Shown here piece by piece: positions 16,013 to 24,431 of a DNA stretch of 64,000 nt. Source of the stretch: Pseudomonas subflava (GTDB taxonomy: Bacteria; Pseudomonadota; Gammaproteobacteria; Pseudomonadales; Pseudomonadaceae); the NCBI RefSeq assembly GCF_023823685.1, contig NZ_JAMXBF010000003.1:372001-436000 (forward strand). The letters are read 5' to 3'. The notes under the pieces were generated by a model. It did no database searches, had not been told where the DNA came from, and worked only from the letters and a program-made list of their open reading frames with translations. How positions within the stretch are numbered: the first letter of the stretch is position 1; each line of letters opens with the position of its first letter. The translations under genes were made by a program, and so were the position numbers.

Positions 16013-16885
16013 ATGACCACTACGACCCTGTCGGCCAGCGCCGCCGCCAACGCCGCACGGCGCGGCAGCGCGGCCGGGCGCATCGCTCTGATCACGGGGG
16101 CCTGGCTGACCTTCGCCCTGTTTCTGCTGCTGCCCCTGTATGTGGTGCTGTCGGAGGCGCTGAAGCTCGGTTTCGGCACTTTCTTCACCGCGCTGGTGGA
16201 ACCCGATGCCATCAGCGCGCTGAAGCTGACCCTGCTCGCCGTGGGCATCTCGGTACCCCTCAACCTGGTGTTCGGCGTGGCCGCCGCCTGGTGCGTGAGC
16301 AAGTACGAGTTCCGCGGCAAGAGCATTCTGGTGACGCTGATCGACCTGCCGTTTTCCGTGTCGCCGGTGATCGCCGGCCTGATCTACGTGCTGTTGTTCG
16401 GCGCCCAGGGCTTCTTCGGCGAATGGCTGCAGGAGCGCGACATCCAGATCATCTTCGCCCTGCCCGGCATCGTCCTCGCCACCGTGTTCGTCACCGTGCC
16501 CTTCGTCGCCCGTGAGCTGATCCCGCTGATGCAGGAGCAGGGCACCCAGGAGGAGGAAGCGGCGCGCCTGCTCGGCGCCAACGGCTGGCAGATGTTCTGG
16601 CACGTGACCCTGCCCAATATCAAGTGGGGCCTGATCTACGGCGTGGTGTTGTGCGCCGCGCGGGCCATGGGCGAGTTCGGCGCGGTGTCGGTGGTGTCCG
16701 GCCACATCCGTGGCTACACCAACACCCTGCCGCTGCATGTTGAGATTCTCTACAACGAATACAACCACGTCGCCGCCTTCAGTGTGGCCAGCCTGTTGCT
16801 CGCACTGGCCCTGGTCATCCTGCTGCTCAAGCAGTGGAGCGAAGCGCGTCTGTCCCGTCTGAAGTCCGCTGGCGATGAGGAATAA
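16013..16885 (+). CDS. cysW: Sulfate ABC transporter permease CysW
   Basis: A 290-aa permease with about six TM helices. Motifs: [20 protein letters not shown], the coupling loop [28 protein letters not shown] and [20 protein letters not shown] strong AAGGAGG ribosome site at 16001-16007 overlaps the end of cysT, so the two subunits are translationally linked. It forms the heterodimeric inner-membrane channel with CysT. Three bases separate it from cysA. Confidence 0.95.
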   Translation: MTTTTLSASAAANAARRGSAAGRIALITGAWLTFALFLLLPLYVVLSEALKLGFGTFFTALVEPDAISALKLTLLAVGISVPLNLVFGVAAAWCVSKYEFRGKSILVTLIDLPFSVSPVIAGLIYVLLFGAQGFFGEWLQERDIQIIFALPGIVLATVFVTVPFVARELIPLMQEQGTQEEEAARLLGANGWQMFWHVTLPNIKWGLIYGVVLCAARAMGEFGAVSVVSGHIRGYTNTLPLHVEILYNEYNHVAAFSVASLLLALALVILLLKQWSEARLSRLKSAGDEE

Positions 16886-16888
16886 GCC

Positions 16889-17878
16889 ATGAGTATCGAA
16901 ATCCGTAACGTCACCAAGCACTTCGGCGCCTTCCGCGCGCTCAACGACATCAACCTGGACATCCGCAGCGGCGAGCTGGTGGCCCTGCTCGGCCCCTCCG
17001 GCTGCGGCAAGACCAGCCTGCTGCGTATCATCGCAGGCCTGGAGACGCCCGATACCGGCAATATCGTGTTCCACGGCGAGGACGTGTCGCAGCACGATGT
17101 GCGCGATCGCAATGTCGGCTTCGTGTTCCAGCACTACGCCCTGTTCCGCCACATGACGGTGTTCGACAACGTCGCCTTCGGCCTGCGCATGAAGCCCAAG
17201 GGCGAACGGCCGAGCGAGCAGCAGATCGCGGAGCGCGTGCACGAGCTGCTCAACATGGTCCAGCTCGACTGGCTGGCCGACCGCTATCCGGAACAGCTGT
17301 CAGGTGGCCAGCGCCAGCGCATCGCCCTGGCCCGCGCCCTGGCCGTGCGGCCCAAGGTACTGCTACTCGACGAGCCTTTCGGCGCCCTCGATGCCAAGGT
17401 GCGCAAGGAGCTGCGCCGCTGGCTGGCCCGGCTGCACGAGGAGATCAACCTGACCTCGGTGTTCGTCACCCACGACCAGGAAGAGGCCATGGAAGTAGCC
17501 GACCGCATCGTGGTGATGAACAAGGGCGTCATCGAGCAGATCGGCGCGCCGGGCGAGGTCTACGAGAAGCCGGCCAGCGACTTCGTCTACCACTTCCTCG
17601 GCGACTCCAACCGCCTGCACCTGGGCGAGGATCGGCACCTGCTGTTCCGTCCCCACGAGGTGTCGTTATCGCGCCTGGCGATGGAAGAACATCGCGCGGC
17701 GCAAGTGCGCGACATCCGCCCGCTCGGCGCCATCACCCGGGTGACCCTCAAGGTCGACGATCAGGAAGAGCTGATCGAGGCCGAGGTGGTCAAGGATCAC
17801 GACAGCCTTACAGGGCTCAGCCGAGGCGAGACGCTGTTCTTCAAGCCCAAGGTCTGGGACCCGCAGGCCACTCGCTGA
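16889..17878 (+). CDS. cysA: Sulfate ABC transporter ATPase CysA
   Basis: A 329-aa ATPase. Walker A is GPSGCGKTS, the Q-loop is [21 protein letters not shown], the signature is [15 protein letters not shown], Walker B is [11 protein letters not shown] and the switch is [11 protein letters not shown]. The roughly 90-residue C-terminal extension (from [24 protein letters not shown]) is the CysA regulatory/TOBE-like domain. It closes the oscA-sbp-cysTWA operon and powers sulfate/thiosulfate import. Confidence 0.95.
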   Translation: MSIEIRNVTKHFGAFRALNDINLDIRSGELVALLGPSGCGKTSLLRIIAGLETPDTGNIVFHGEDVSQHDVRDRNVGFVFQHYALFRHMTVFDNVAFGLRMKPKGERPSEQQIAERVHELLNMVQLDWLADRYPEQLSGGQRQRIALARALAVRPKVLLLDEPFGALDAKVRKELRRWLARLHEEINLTSVFVTHDQEEAMEVADRIVVMNKGVIEQIGAPGEVYEKPASDFVYHFLGDSNRLHLGEDRHLLFRPHEVSLSRLAMEEHRAAQVRDIRPLGAITRVTLKVDDQEELIEAEVVKDHDSLTGLSRGETLFFKPKVWDPQATR

Positions 17879-17887
17879 CCAGACCGG

Positions 17888-17921
17888 GGGCATTCAACCT
17901 TCGAAAGAGGCGAAGATGCCC
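17888..17921 (+). terminator. Compound hairpin after cysA
   Basis: GGGCAT / ATGCCC encloses CTTCG / CGAAG (17888-17893, 17899-17903, 17911-17915, 17916-17921). It starts ten bases after the cysA stop. There is no T-run, so terminator strength is uncertain. Confidence 0.45.
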
Positions 17922-18074
17922 GCCGGCGTTCCTACTCCCGAAATTTGCGATGTAAATCACTCTTTTGGCTCATACCTTGCTGTTGCAAGCGCAGTAGTCT
18001 GTTGCCGCTGCGTCAACGGCACTTCTAGCCAACCATAAGAAACGCGCCAACAAGAATAAGAAGGAGCGACCGGG

Positions 18075-18839
18075 ATGAATCGTAATCCTTTGATTAGGTT
18101 GATTTTTCCAGTGATATTGGGGGTCATGGCGGCCGTCTCTGCCGTCGCCCAGGCCGCCGCCATGACGGCCGCGGAACAGGTCCAGGTATTTGCCAGCCGA
18201 GCCACCAGCAGCCTGCTGCTGGTCCGCGGCGAAGGCTTCCAGGAAGAGCATCGGCAGCGTCTGGAGAAGGACATCGCCGACCTGGAAACCGCCGCCCAGG
18301 CCGCCATGAGCGGCAGTTCTGAAATTCCCGGCCTGACCAATCAGCTTGTTACCCAGTTACGCCGCGGTGTTTCCTTTGGCCCCAACGAAGAGAACATGCC
18401 CTGGGAATATCCCCAGGACCTGGCCAAGTCCCTGCGCGAGCTGCTGACCGTCGCACGCAACGTGCCGAACGCCGATCCGTCCGGCGAGCTGCCGGCCAAG
18501 GTCGAATACCTGGCCGTGCAGTACCTCAGCCGCTCCTACATCGGCAGCTTCGAGATCGCCCGCGAGCAGACCGAGAACTATGTCGGCCAGGACGAGCGCG
18601 TGCTGGTGCCGCAGATCGACAAGGAACTCGGCGCGCTCGACGCCAAGGGCAATCCGGCCGTGGCCAAGCTGAAGACTCGCTGGAAGTTCCTGCGCGCCGC
18701 CCTGATGGATATGAACAGCGGCAGCAATGCCCTGGCCAGCGCTTCAGGTCGCGCCTTTGCGCCGACTACCGTGGACCGCCACACCCGTTCCATGACCGGC
18801 CAGTGGATGTCCCTGGGCCAGGTCGCCGGTTCGCCATAA
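18075..18839 (+). CDS. Exported protein of unknown function downstream of the sulfate operon
   Basis: A 254-aa protein with an N-terminal signal peptide (LIRLIFPVILGVMAAVSAVAQAAA) and a mature, largely alpha-helical, polar body with no cysteines. Two helical stretches (EEHRQRLEKDIADLETAAQAAM and ELPAKVEYLAVQYLSRSY) look like part of a helical bundle. I do not recognise a named family; it resembles conserved pseudomonad periplasmic proteins of unknown role. An AAGGAG site precedes the ATG and a terminator follows. About 195 bases separate it from cysA, so it probably has its own promoter; a sulfur link is not shown. Confidence 0.8.
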   Translation: MNRNPLIRLIFPVILGVMAAVSAVAQAAAMTAAEQVQVFASRATSSLLLVRGEGFQEEHRQRLEKDIADLETAAQAAMSGSSEIPGLTNQLVTQLRRGVSFGPNEENMPWEYPQDLAKSLRELLTVARNVPNADPSGELPAKVEYLAVQYLSRSYIGSFEIAREQTENYVGQDERVLVPQIDKELGALDAKGNPAVAKLKTRWKFLRAALMDMNSGSNALASASGRAFAPTTVDRHTRSMTGQWMSLGQVAGSP

Positions 18840-18859
18840 CCCCACGGATCGCCTCACAC

Positions 18860-18884
18860 AGCCGGGCCCAGCGCCCGGCTTTTT
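18860..18884 (+). terminator. Intrinsic terminator
   Basis: AGCCGGGC-CCAGC-GCCCGGCT (18860-18880) followed by TTTT, just after the exported-protein gene and abutting the convergent gcdR stop. Confidence 0.85.
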
Positions 18885-19792
18885 CATGTCCGGCTTTCGC
18901 CCTGATAGGTACCCGCTGCCTGCAGCAGCCAATCGCGAAACGCGCGCAGGGCAGCGGACTCGGCCTTGCGCTCGGGAATCATCAGGTAATAGGCCTTGTC
19001 GCTGCTGTGCAGCGCCGCCGGGTGCGCCGGCACCAGCCGCCCCTCGGCCAACTCGCGCTGGATCAGGAAGGGCGGGATCAGCGCCACGCCCATGCCATGG
19101 CTGGCGGCCTGGGCCAGCATGGAGAACAGCTCGTAGCGCGGCCCGCCGAGGTCATGCGGCACGCTCAGGCCCTGGGCGGCGAACCACTGGCGCCAGGCGT
19201 AGGGCCGGGTGGTCTGCTGCAGCAGCGGCAGGCTGGCCAGTTCCGCGGCCTCGAACTGATCGCGCCCAGCCAGCAGTTCCGGGCTGCAGACAGGTTGCGG
19301 CTCCTCGGGCATCAGGAAGTGCGCCTCGGTACCGGACCACTCGGCATCGCCGAAATAGATCGCCGCATCGAAGGCGGTATCGGCGAACAGGAACGGCCGG
19401 GTGCGGTTGGTCAGGTGCACCGTCACTTCGGGATGCAGGCGCTGGAAGTCCTTGAGGCGCGGCACCAGCCACTGGGTGGCAAAGGTCGGCACCACCGCCA
19501 GCTCGATGGCCACCGCGCCCTGCTGGCCCATGGCGGCCAGGGTGTCGCGCTCCACCGCATCGAGCTGCGCCGCCACCTTGCGGCTATAGGCCAGGCCCGC
19601 CTCGGTCAACTTGACCCCGCGCCGCGAGCGGCGGAACAGCTCGATGCCGAGGAACTGCTCGAGCCCGGCGATCTGCCGGCAGATCGCGCTCTGGGTCAGC
19701 ACCAGCTCGTCGGCGGCCTTGGTGAAGCTCTGGTGGCGAGCAGCCGACTCGAAGGCCACCAGGGCAGCGGTGCTGGGGATTCTGCGGCGCAT
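18884..19792 (-). CDS. gcdR: LysR-type regulator of glutarate catabolism (GcdR-like)
   Basis: A 302-aa LysR-type regulator. The winged HTH is at residues 6-65 (ALVAFESAARHQSFTKAADELVLTQSAICRQIAGLEQFLGIELFRR), followed by a LysR substrate-binding domain from about 92. It is in the GcvA-like subgroup (PSTAALVAFESAARH start). It diverges from gcdH across a gap with two palindromes, as in other pseudomonads where the LysR protein beside gcdHG activates them in response to glutarate. Assignment rests on family and position. Confidence 0.88.
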   Translation of the reverse strand: MRRRIPSTAALVAFESAARHQSFTKAADELVLTQSAICRQIAGLEQFLGIELFRRSRRGVKLTEAGLAYSRKVAAQLDAVERDTLAAMGQQGAVAIELAVVPTFATQWLVPRLKDFQRLHPEVTVHLTNRTRPFLFADTAFDAAIYFGDAEWSGTEAHFLMPEEPQPVCSPELLAGRDQFEAAELASLPLLQQTTRPYAWRQWFAAQGLSVPHDLGGPRYELFSMLAQAASHGMGVALIPPFLIQRELAEGRLVPAHPAALHSSDKAYYLMIPERKAESAALRAFRDWLLQAAGTYQGESRT

Positions 19793-19817
19793 CTATGCGT
19801 AGACCTCAAGCTGTAGC

Positions 19818-19875
19818 GCAAAATTTGCCCATTCAGGCTATCTCGGAGTGAGTTATTCGCACAACAGTATGCGAA
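19818..19875. promoter_or_regulatory. Candidate LysR operators between gcdR and gcdH
   Basis: Two palindromes lie in the divergent gap: GCAAA-A-TTTGC at 19818-19828 and TTCGCA-N8-TGCGAA at 19856-19875. The second has the T-N11-A type layout of LysR recognition sites. They are about 28 bases apart, roughly suited to cooperative recognition and activation sites. Confidence 0.6.
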
Positions 19876-19968
19876 ATCCTCGTTTGCCCATGGCCGCCAC
19901 GCCGCCTAGTCTCTCTCCATCGTCCGGCCAGCGCCGGTTTCCACTGCCCCCGTTTCGAGGATTCGCCC

Positions 19969-21150
19969 ATGGCCGCCAAGACAAGCTTCAACTGGATCGA
20001 CCCGCTCCTGCTGGACCAGCAGCTGACCGAGGAAGAGCGCATGGTGCGCGACAGCGCCCAGCAGTTCGCCGCCGCCAAGCTGGCCCCGCGCGTGCTCGAA
20101 GCGTTCCGCCATGAGAAGACCGACCCGGCGATCTTCCGCGAGATGGGCGAGACCGGCCTGCTCGGCGCCACCATCCCCGAGGCCTACGGCGGCAGCGGCC
20201 TGAACTACGTGTGCTACGGCCTGATCGCCCGCGAAGTGGAGCGCATCGATTCCGGCTATCGCTCGATGATGAGCGTGCAGTCCTCCCTGGTGATGGTGCC
20301 GATCTTCGAGTTCGGCAACGAAGCCACCAAGCAGAAGTACCTGCCCAAGCTGGCCAGCGGCGAATACATCGGCTGCTTCGGCCTGACCGAGCCGAACCAC
20401 GGCTCCGACCCGGGCTCGATGATCACCCGCGCCAAAAAGGTCGACGGCGGCTACCGCATCAGCGGCAGCAAGATGTGGATCACCAACAGCCCGATCGCCG
20501 ACGTGTTCGTGGTCTGGGCCAAGGACGATGCCGGCGAGATCCGTGGCTTCGTCCTGGAGAAGGGCTGGGAAGGCCTGAGCGCCCCGGCGATCCACGGCAA
20601 GGTCGGCCTGCGCGCCTCGATCACCGGCGAGATCGTGATGGACAACGTGTTCTGCCCGGAAGAGAACGCCTTCCCCGACGTGCGTGGCCTGAAAGGCCCA
20701 TTCACCTGCCTCAACTCCGCGCGCTATGGCATCAGCTGGGGCGCCCTGGGCGCCGCCGAGTTCTGCTGGCACACCGCGCGCCAGTACACCCTGGATCGCA
20801 CCCAGTTCGGTCGCCCGCTGGCGCAGACCCAGCTGATCCAGAAGAAGCTGGCCGACATGCAGACCGAAATCACCCTGGCTCTGCAAGGCTGCCTGCGCCT
20901 GGGCCGGATGAAGGACGAGGGCACCGCCGCGGTGGAAATCACCTCGATCATGAAGCGCAACAGCTGCGGCAAGGCGCTGGATATCGCGCGCATGGCTCGC
21001 GACATGATGGGCGGCAACGGCATCAGCGACGAGTTCGGCGTGGCCCGCCACCTGGTCAACCTCGAGGTGGTCAACACCTACGAGGGCACCCACGACGTGC
21101 ACGCGCTGATCCTCGGCCGCGCGCAGACCGGCCTGCAGGCGTTCTTCTAA
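19969..21150 (+). CDS. gcdH: Glutaryl-CoA dehydrogenase
   Basis: A 393-aa FAD enzyme that oxidatively decarboxylates glutaryl-CoA to crotonyl-CoA in lysine/glutarate degradation. Family motifs: [39 protein letters not shown] (FAD/substrate loop), [18 protein letters not shown], and the catalytic-base region [18 protein letters not shown] near the C-terminus. Length matches the family. It is followed by gcdG on the same strand after a REP-type repeat and is controlled presumably by the divergent LysR protein. Confidence 0.96.
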   Translation: MAAKTSFNWIDPLLLDQQLTEEERMVRDSAQQFAAAKLAPRVLEAFRHEKTDPAIFREMGETGLLGATIPEAYGGSGLNYVCYGLIAREVERIDSGYRSMMSVQSSLVMVPIFEFGNEATKQKYLPKLASGEYIGCFGLTEPNHGSDPGSMITRAKKVDGGYRISGSKMWITNSPIADVFVVWAKDDAGEIRGFVLEKGWEGLSAPAIHGKVGLRASITGEIVMDNVFCPEENAFPDVRGLKGPFTCLNSARYGISWGALGAAEFCWHTARQYTLDRTQFGRPLAQTQLIQKKLADMQTEITLALQGCLRLGRMKDEGTAAVEITSIMKRNSCGKALDIARMARDMMGGNGISDEFGVARHLVNLEVVNTYEGTHDVHALILGRAQTGLQAFF

Positions 21151-21159
21151 GCCCTGCCT

Positions 21160-21272
21160 CCCCTCTCCTTCCGGGAGAGGGGCCGGGGGTGAGGGATCTC
21201 CGGGCCGCTCCGAGTTGCCATAGCCCCCTCAGCCTCCGCGGCCCGCCCCAACCCTCTCCCAGGGGGAGAGGG
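21160..21272. repeat. Inverted pair of REP-like palindromes between gcdH and gcdG
   Basis: One unit, 21160-21195, has CCCTCTCC-TTCC-GGGAGAGG followed by a G-rich GGGGGTGAGGG tail. A second unit, 21241-21272, is in the opposite orientation with GCCCCAACCCTCTCCC and GGGAGAGGG. This head-to-head layout is the standard form of dispersed palindromic repeats in Pseudomonas and relatives. It separates two genes of one pathway and could limit readthrough or stabilise gcdH mRNA. Confidence 0.85.
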
Positions 21273-21310
21273 AGTTGTTCTTACCCATTCGCCAGCCTGT
21301 GAGGTTTCCC

Positions 21311-22534
21311 ATGCCCGGCGCCCTGTCCCATATCCGTGTCCTCGACCTGTCCCGCGTGCTGGCCGGCCCCTGGGCCGGGCAGATCCTCGCCGACCTTGGC
21401 GCCGAGGTGATCAAGGTCGAGCGTCCCGGCAGCGGCGACGACACCCGCCACTGGGGCCCGCCCTATATCAAGGACGCCGACGGCAACGACAGCCGCGAGG
21501 CCGCCTATTTCCAGTGCGCCAACCGCAACAAGCAGTCGCTGACCCTGGACTTCACCCAGGCCGAAGGCCAGCGCCTGGTGCGCGAGCTGGCGGCGCAGTG
21601 CGACGTGGTGCTGGAGAACTTCAAGGTCGGCGGCCTGGCCGCCTACGGCCTCGACTACGAATCGCTGAAGGCGGTCAATCCACGGCTGATCTACTGCTCG
21701 ATCACCGGCTTCGGCCAGGACGGCCCCTACGCCAAGCGCGCCGGCTACGACTTCATGATCCAAGGCCTGGGCGGGCTGATGAGCCTGACCGGCAAGCCCG
21801 ATGGCGAGAACGGTGCCGGACCAATGAAGGTCGGCGTGGCGCTGACCGACATCCTCACTGGCCTGTATGCCACCGTCGGCGTGCTGGCCGCGCTGAATGC
21901 CCGCGAACAGAGCGGCCAGGGCCAGTACATCGACGTGGCGCTGCTCGACGTGCAGGTGGCCTGCCTGGCCAACCAGGCGATGAACTATCTGGCCACCGGC
22001 AGCGCGCCCAAGCGCCTGGGCAACGCCCACCCGAACATCGTGCCGTACCAGGACTTCCCCACCGCCGACGGCGACTTCATCCTGGCCGTGGGCAACGACG
22101 GGCAGTTCCGCAAGTTTTGCGAGGTCGCCGGACTCCCGGCTTTGCCCGACGACCCGCGCTTTTCCACCAACAAGGCGCGCGTCGCCCATCGCGCCGAGCT
22201 GATCCCGCTGCTGCGCCAGGCTACGGTGTTCAAGACCACCGCCGAATGGGTCGCGCTGCTGGAAGCGGCCGGCGTACCGTGCGGGCCGATCAACGACCTG
22301 GCCCAGGTGTTCGCCGACCCGCAGGTGCGGGCCCGCGGCCTGCACGTCGATATGCGCAATGGCATGGGCAGTGTCACCCCGCAGGTGGCCAGCCCGCTGC
22401 GCCTGTCCGGGAACCCGGTGGAATACCGCCTGGCGCCGCCACTGCTGGGCGAGCATACGGATGCACTGCTGCAGCGGCTGCTCGGTCTGGATACCGAGCA
22501 GATCGCCACGTTGCGCCGCGCGGCCGTGATCTGA
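21311..22534 (+). CDS. gcdG: Succinyl-CoA:glutarate CoA-transferase (CaiB/BaiF family)
   Basis: A 407-aa class III CoA-transferase. It begins LSHIRVLDLSRVLAGPWAGQILADLGAEVIKVE, the family signature, and the acyl-carrying aspartate is in YIDVALLDVQVACLANQ. RKFCEVAGLP, LEAAGVPCGPIND and the C-terminal LGEHTDALLQRLLG also fit. It activates glutarate to glutaryl-CoA, the substrate of the upstream gcdH product. The start at 21311 follows AGGTTT and skips a non-conserved 12-residue extension. Confidence 0.93.
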   Translation: MPGALSHIRVLDLSRVLAGPWAGQILADLGAEVIKVERPGSGDDTRHWGPPYIKDADGNDSREAAYFQCANRNKQSLTLDFTQAEGQRLVRELAAQCDVVLENFKVGGLAAYGLDYESLKAVNPRLIYCSITGFGQDGPYAKRAGYDFMIQGLGGLMSLTGKPDGENGAGPMKVGVALTDILTGLYATVGVLAALNAREQSGQGQYIDVALLDVQVACLANQAMNYLATGSAPKRLGNAHPNIVPYQDFPTADGDFILAVGNDGQFRKFCEVAGLPALPDDPRFSTNKARVAHRAELIPLLRQATVFKTTAEWVALLEAAGVPCGPINDLAQVFADPQVRARGLHVDMRNGMGSVTPQVASPLRLSGNPVEYRLAPPLLGEHTDALLQRLLGLDTEQIATLRRAAVI

Positions 22535-22538
22535 TTGC

Positions 22539-22561
22539 AGCGGGGCTGCCCGGCAGCCGCT
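22539..22561 (+). terminator. Hairpin after gcdG
   Basis: AGCG-GG-GCTGC, loop CCG, GCAGC-CGCT followed by a short TTT. A probable weak intrinsic terminator, five bases after the gcdG stop. The rest of the gap to 22787 shows no gene. Confidence 0.5.
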
Positions 22562-22787
22562 TTCCCATTTGCAAAAAACTCGGCCAGTTCACCGCAGCGG
22601 CAACGAAAATAGCCGACATTCGCGCTCGCCCACGCAACTGGTAACAGTCATCAGCGAGCGGACATCAATCTGATTCAACTCGCTGATAGTACCTTCGAGC
22701 GATACTAAGCCGCCGTTAGACGGACCTAAGCTGGGTTCATCCCGTAACCCTATCGAGTGCCAGGATGGCGCCGCGGAGCCTTGCCAC

Positions 22788-24119
22788 ATGTCCAACAACA
22801 ATAACGGCTACCCCTCCAGTCTTTCCGCCTGGATCACGGTCACCATCCTGATGATCGCCTACGTGCTGTCGTTCATCGATCGGCAGATCCTCAACCTGCT
22901 GGTGGGCCCGATCCGCCGCGATCTGGACATCACCGACACGCAGATGAGTCTGCTGATGGGCCTGTCCTTCGCCCTGTTCTATACCGTCTGCGGCATCCCC
23001 CTCGGCCGCCTGGCCGACACCAAGAGCCGGCGCGGCCTGATCGCTCTCGGCGTGCTGTTCTGGAGCGCGGCCACCGCCGCCTGCGGCATGGCCAAGCTGT
23101 ACTGGCAGTTCCTCATCTGCCGCATCGGCGTCGGCGTCGGCGAAGCCGCGCTGTCACCGGCTGCCTATTCGCTGATCGCCGACAGCTTCCCGCCCAACCG
23201 CCGCGCCACCGCCATGGCGGTGTACGGCATGGGCGTGTACCTGGGCTCAGGCATCGCCTTCCTCCTCGGCGGCCTGGTGATCCAGTTCGCCTCGGCCCAG
23301 GGTGATGTGCATCTCCCGGTGTTCGGCGAAGTACGCCCCTGGCAGCTGATCTTCCTCATCCTCGGCGCCGCCGGCGTGCTCTTCACCCTGCTGATGCTGG
23401 CGGTGCGCGAGCCGGCCCGCCGCGGCGTGGGCGCCGGCGTGGCGGTACCGCTGGCCGACGTCGGCCGCTACATCCGCAGCAACCGCCGCACCGTGCTGTG
23501 CCACAACCTCGGCTTCGCCGGTCTGGCCTTCGCCGGCTACGGCAGCGCCGCGTGGATTCCCACCTTCTACATCCGCACCTACGGCTGGGATGCCGGCCAA
23601 GTGGGCATCATCTACGGCTCCATCGTCGCCGTATTCGGCTGCCTCGGCATCGTCTTCGGCGGGCGCCTGGCGGACTGGCTGGCCAAGCACGGGCGCAGCG
23701 ACGCCAACATGCGCGTCGGTCTGTATGCCGCCATTGGTGCGCTGCCCTTCGTCCTGGCCTTCCCGCTGATGGAAAGCGCGCTCTGGTCTTGCGTACTGAT
23801 GGCGCCGACGGTGTTCTTCCTGAGCATGCCGTTCGGCGTCGCCCCCGCCGCGATCCAGGAGATCATGCCCAACTCCATGCGCGGCCAGGCCTCGGCCCTG
23901 TACCTGTTCGTCATCACCCTGATCGGCCTTGGCCTGGGCCCAACCGCCGTGGCACTGGTGACCGACTTCGTGTTCGCCGACGACAACGCCCTGCGCTACT
24001 CGCTGCTGATCGTCACCTCCATCGCTGTAGCAGCCTCCGTTCTGCTGCTGTGGCGCGGCCTGCACCCTTACCGTGAGAGCCTGCAGCGCCTGCAGCAGTG
24101 GTCGCTGGGCGCCGCCTGA
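22788..24119 (+). CDS. MFS transporter, spinster-like group
   Basis: A 443-aa inner-membrane carrier with twelve predicted TM segments. MFS motif A is GIPLGRLADTKSRRGLI, an R in FIDRQILNLL ends TM1, and RIGVGVGEAALSPAAYSLIADSFPPNRRATAMAVYGMG matches the spinster/SpnS-like group often found beside aromatic, steroid or lipid catabolic genes. The N-terminus opens with a short polar segment. It stands between the glutarate genes and the DUF1302/DUF1329 pair and has its own terminator, so a shared substrate is only a possibility. Confidence 0.9.
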   Translation: MSNNNNGYPSSLSAWITVTILMIAYVLSFIDRQILNLLVGPIRRDLDITDTQMSLLMGLSFALFYTVCGIPLGRLADTKSRRGLIALGVLFWSAATAACGMAKLYWQFLICRIGVGVGEAALSPAAYSLIADSFPPNRRATAMAVYGMGVYLGSGIAFLLGGLVIQFASAQGDVHLPVFGEVRPWQLIFLILGAAGVLFTLLMLAVREPARRGVGAGVAVPLADVGRYIRSNRRTVLCHNLGFAGLAFAGYGSAAWIPTFYIRTYGWDAGQVGIIYGSIVAVFGCLGIVFGGRLADWLAKHGRSDANMRVGLYAAIGALPFVLAFPLMESALWSCVLMAPTVFFLSMPFGVAPAAIQEIMPNSMRGQASALYLFVITLIGLGLGPTAVALVTDFVFADDNALRYSLLIVTSIAVAASVLLLWRGLHPYRESLQRLQQWSLGAA

Positions 24120-24144
24120 CCGGGCGCAAGTCGCGCTCTTGAAG

Positions 24145-24168
24145 AGCCCCGCCTAGGCGGGGCTTTTT
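24145..24168 (+). terminator. Intrinsic terminator after the MFS gene
   Basis: AGCCCCGCC-TA-GGCGGGGCT (24145-24164) followed by a T-run. Confidence 0.85.
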
Positions 24169-24431
24169 CATGCTCCAAAAGGCGCGAGTAGCGGGCTACC
24201 TCCAGCCGCCATTCGCGCGTTGCGCCCGTGCCTACGAGGTGTCGGCCTGCCCTGTCCATGGGGTTTCGCTGATGACCCTGCATTCAGCGCATTACTGACC
24301 CCGCCAGGGCCCGCCTGGCAGGGCCTTTAATACTTTCGGGCTACATCGCAAATACATCCTTGGTGCGCTTCTGCGCCTGTCATCCGCTGGGTAGGGTGCG
24401 CTCAGTTGCACCCCCATTCACGGAGAGCCTC
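24169..24431. other. Intergenic region before DUF1302, no gene seen
   Basis: The whole gap is 312 bases. Past the terminator it contains the hairpin GCCAGG-GCCCG-CCTGGC (24303-24319) followed by AGGGCCTTTAA, possibly a second terminator or part of a 5' leader. I found no plausible ORF or recognisable operator. Confidence 0.5.

Noticed and set aside
15968..17242. 424-codon leftward open frame antisense to cysW/cysA
   Set aside because: Low-complexity His/Gln/Gly/Ala composition and perfect overlap with two confident genes mark it as an artefact.
21160..21272. CRISPR-like repeat
   Set aside because: Only two units in opposite orientation with no regular spacers; this is a REP-type pair.
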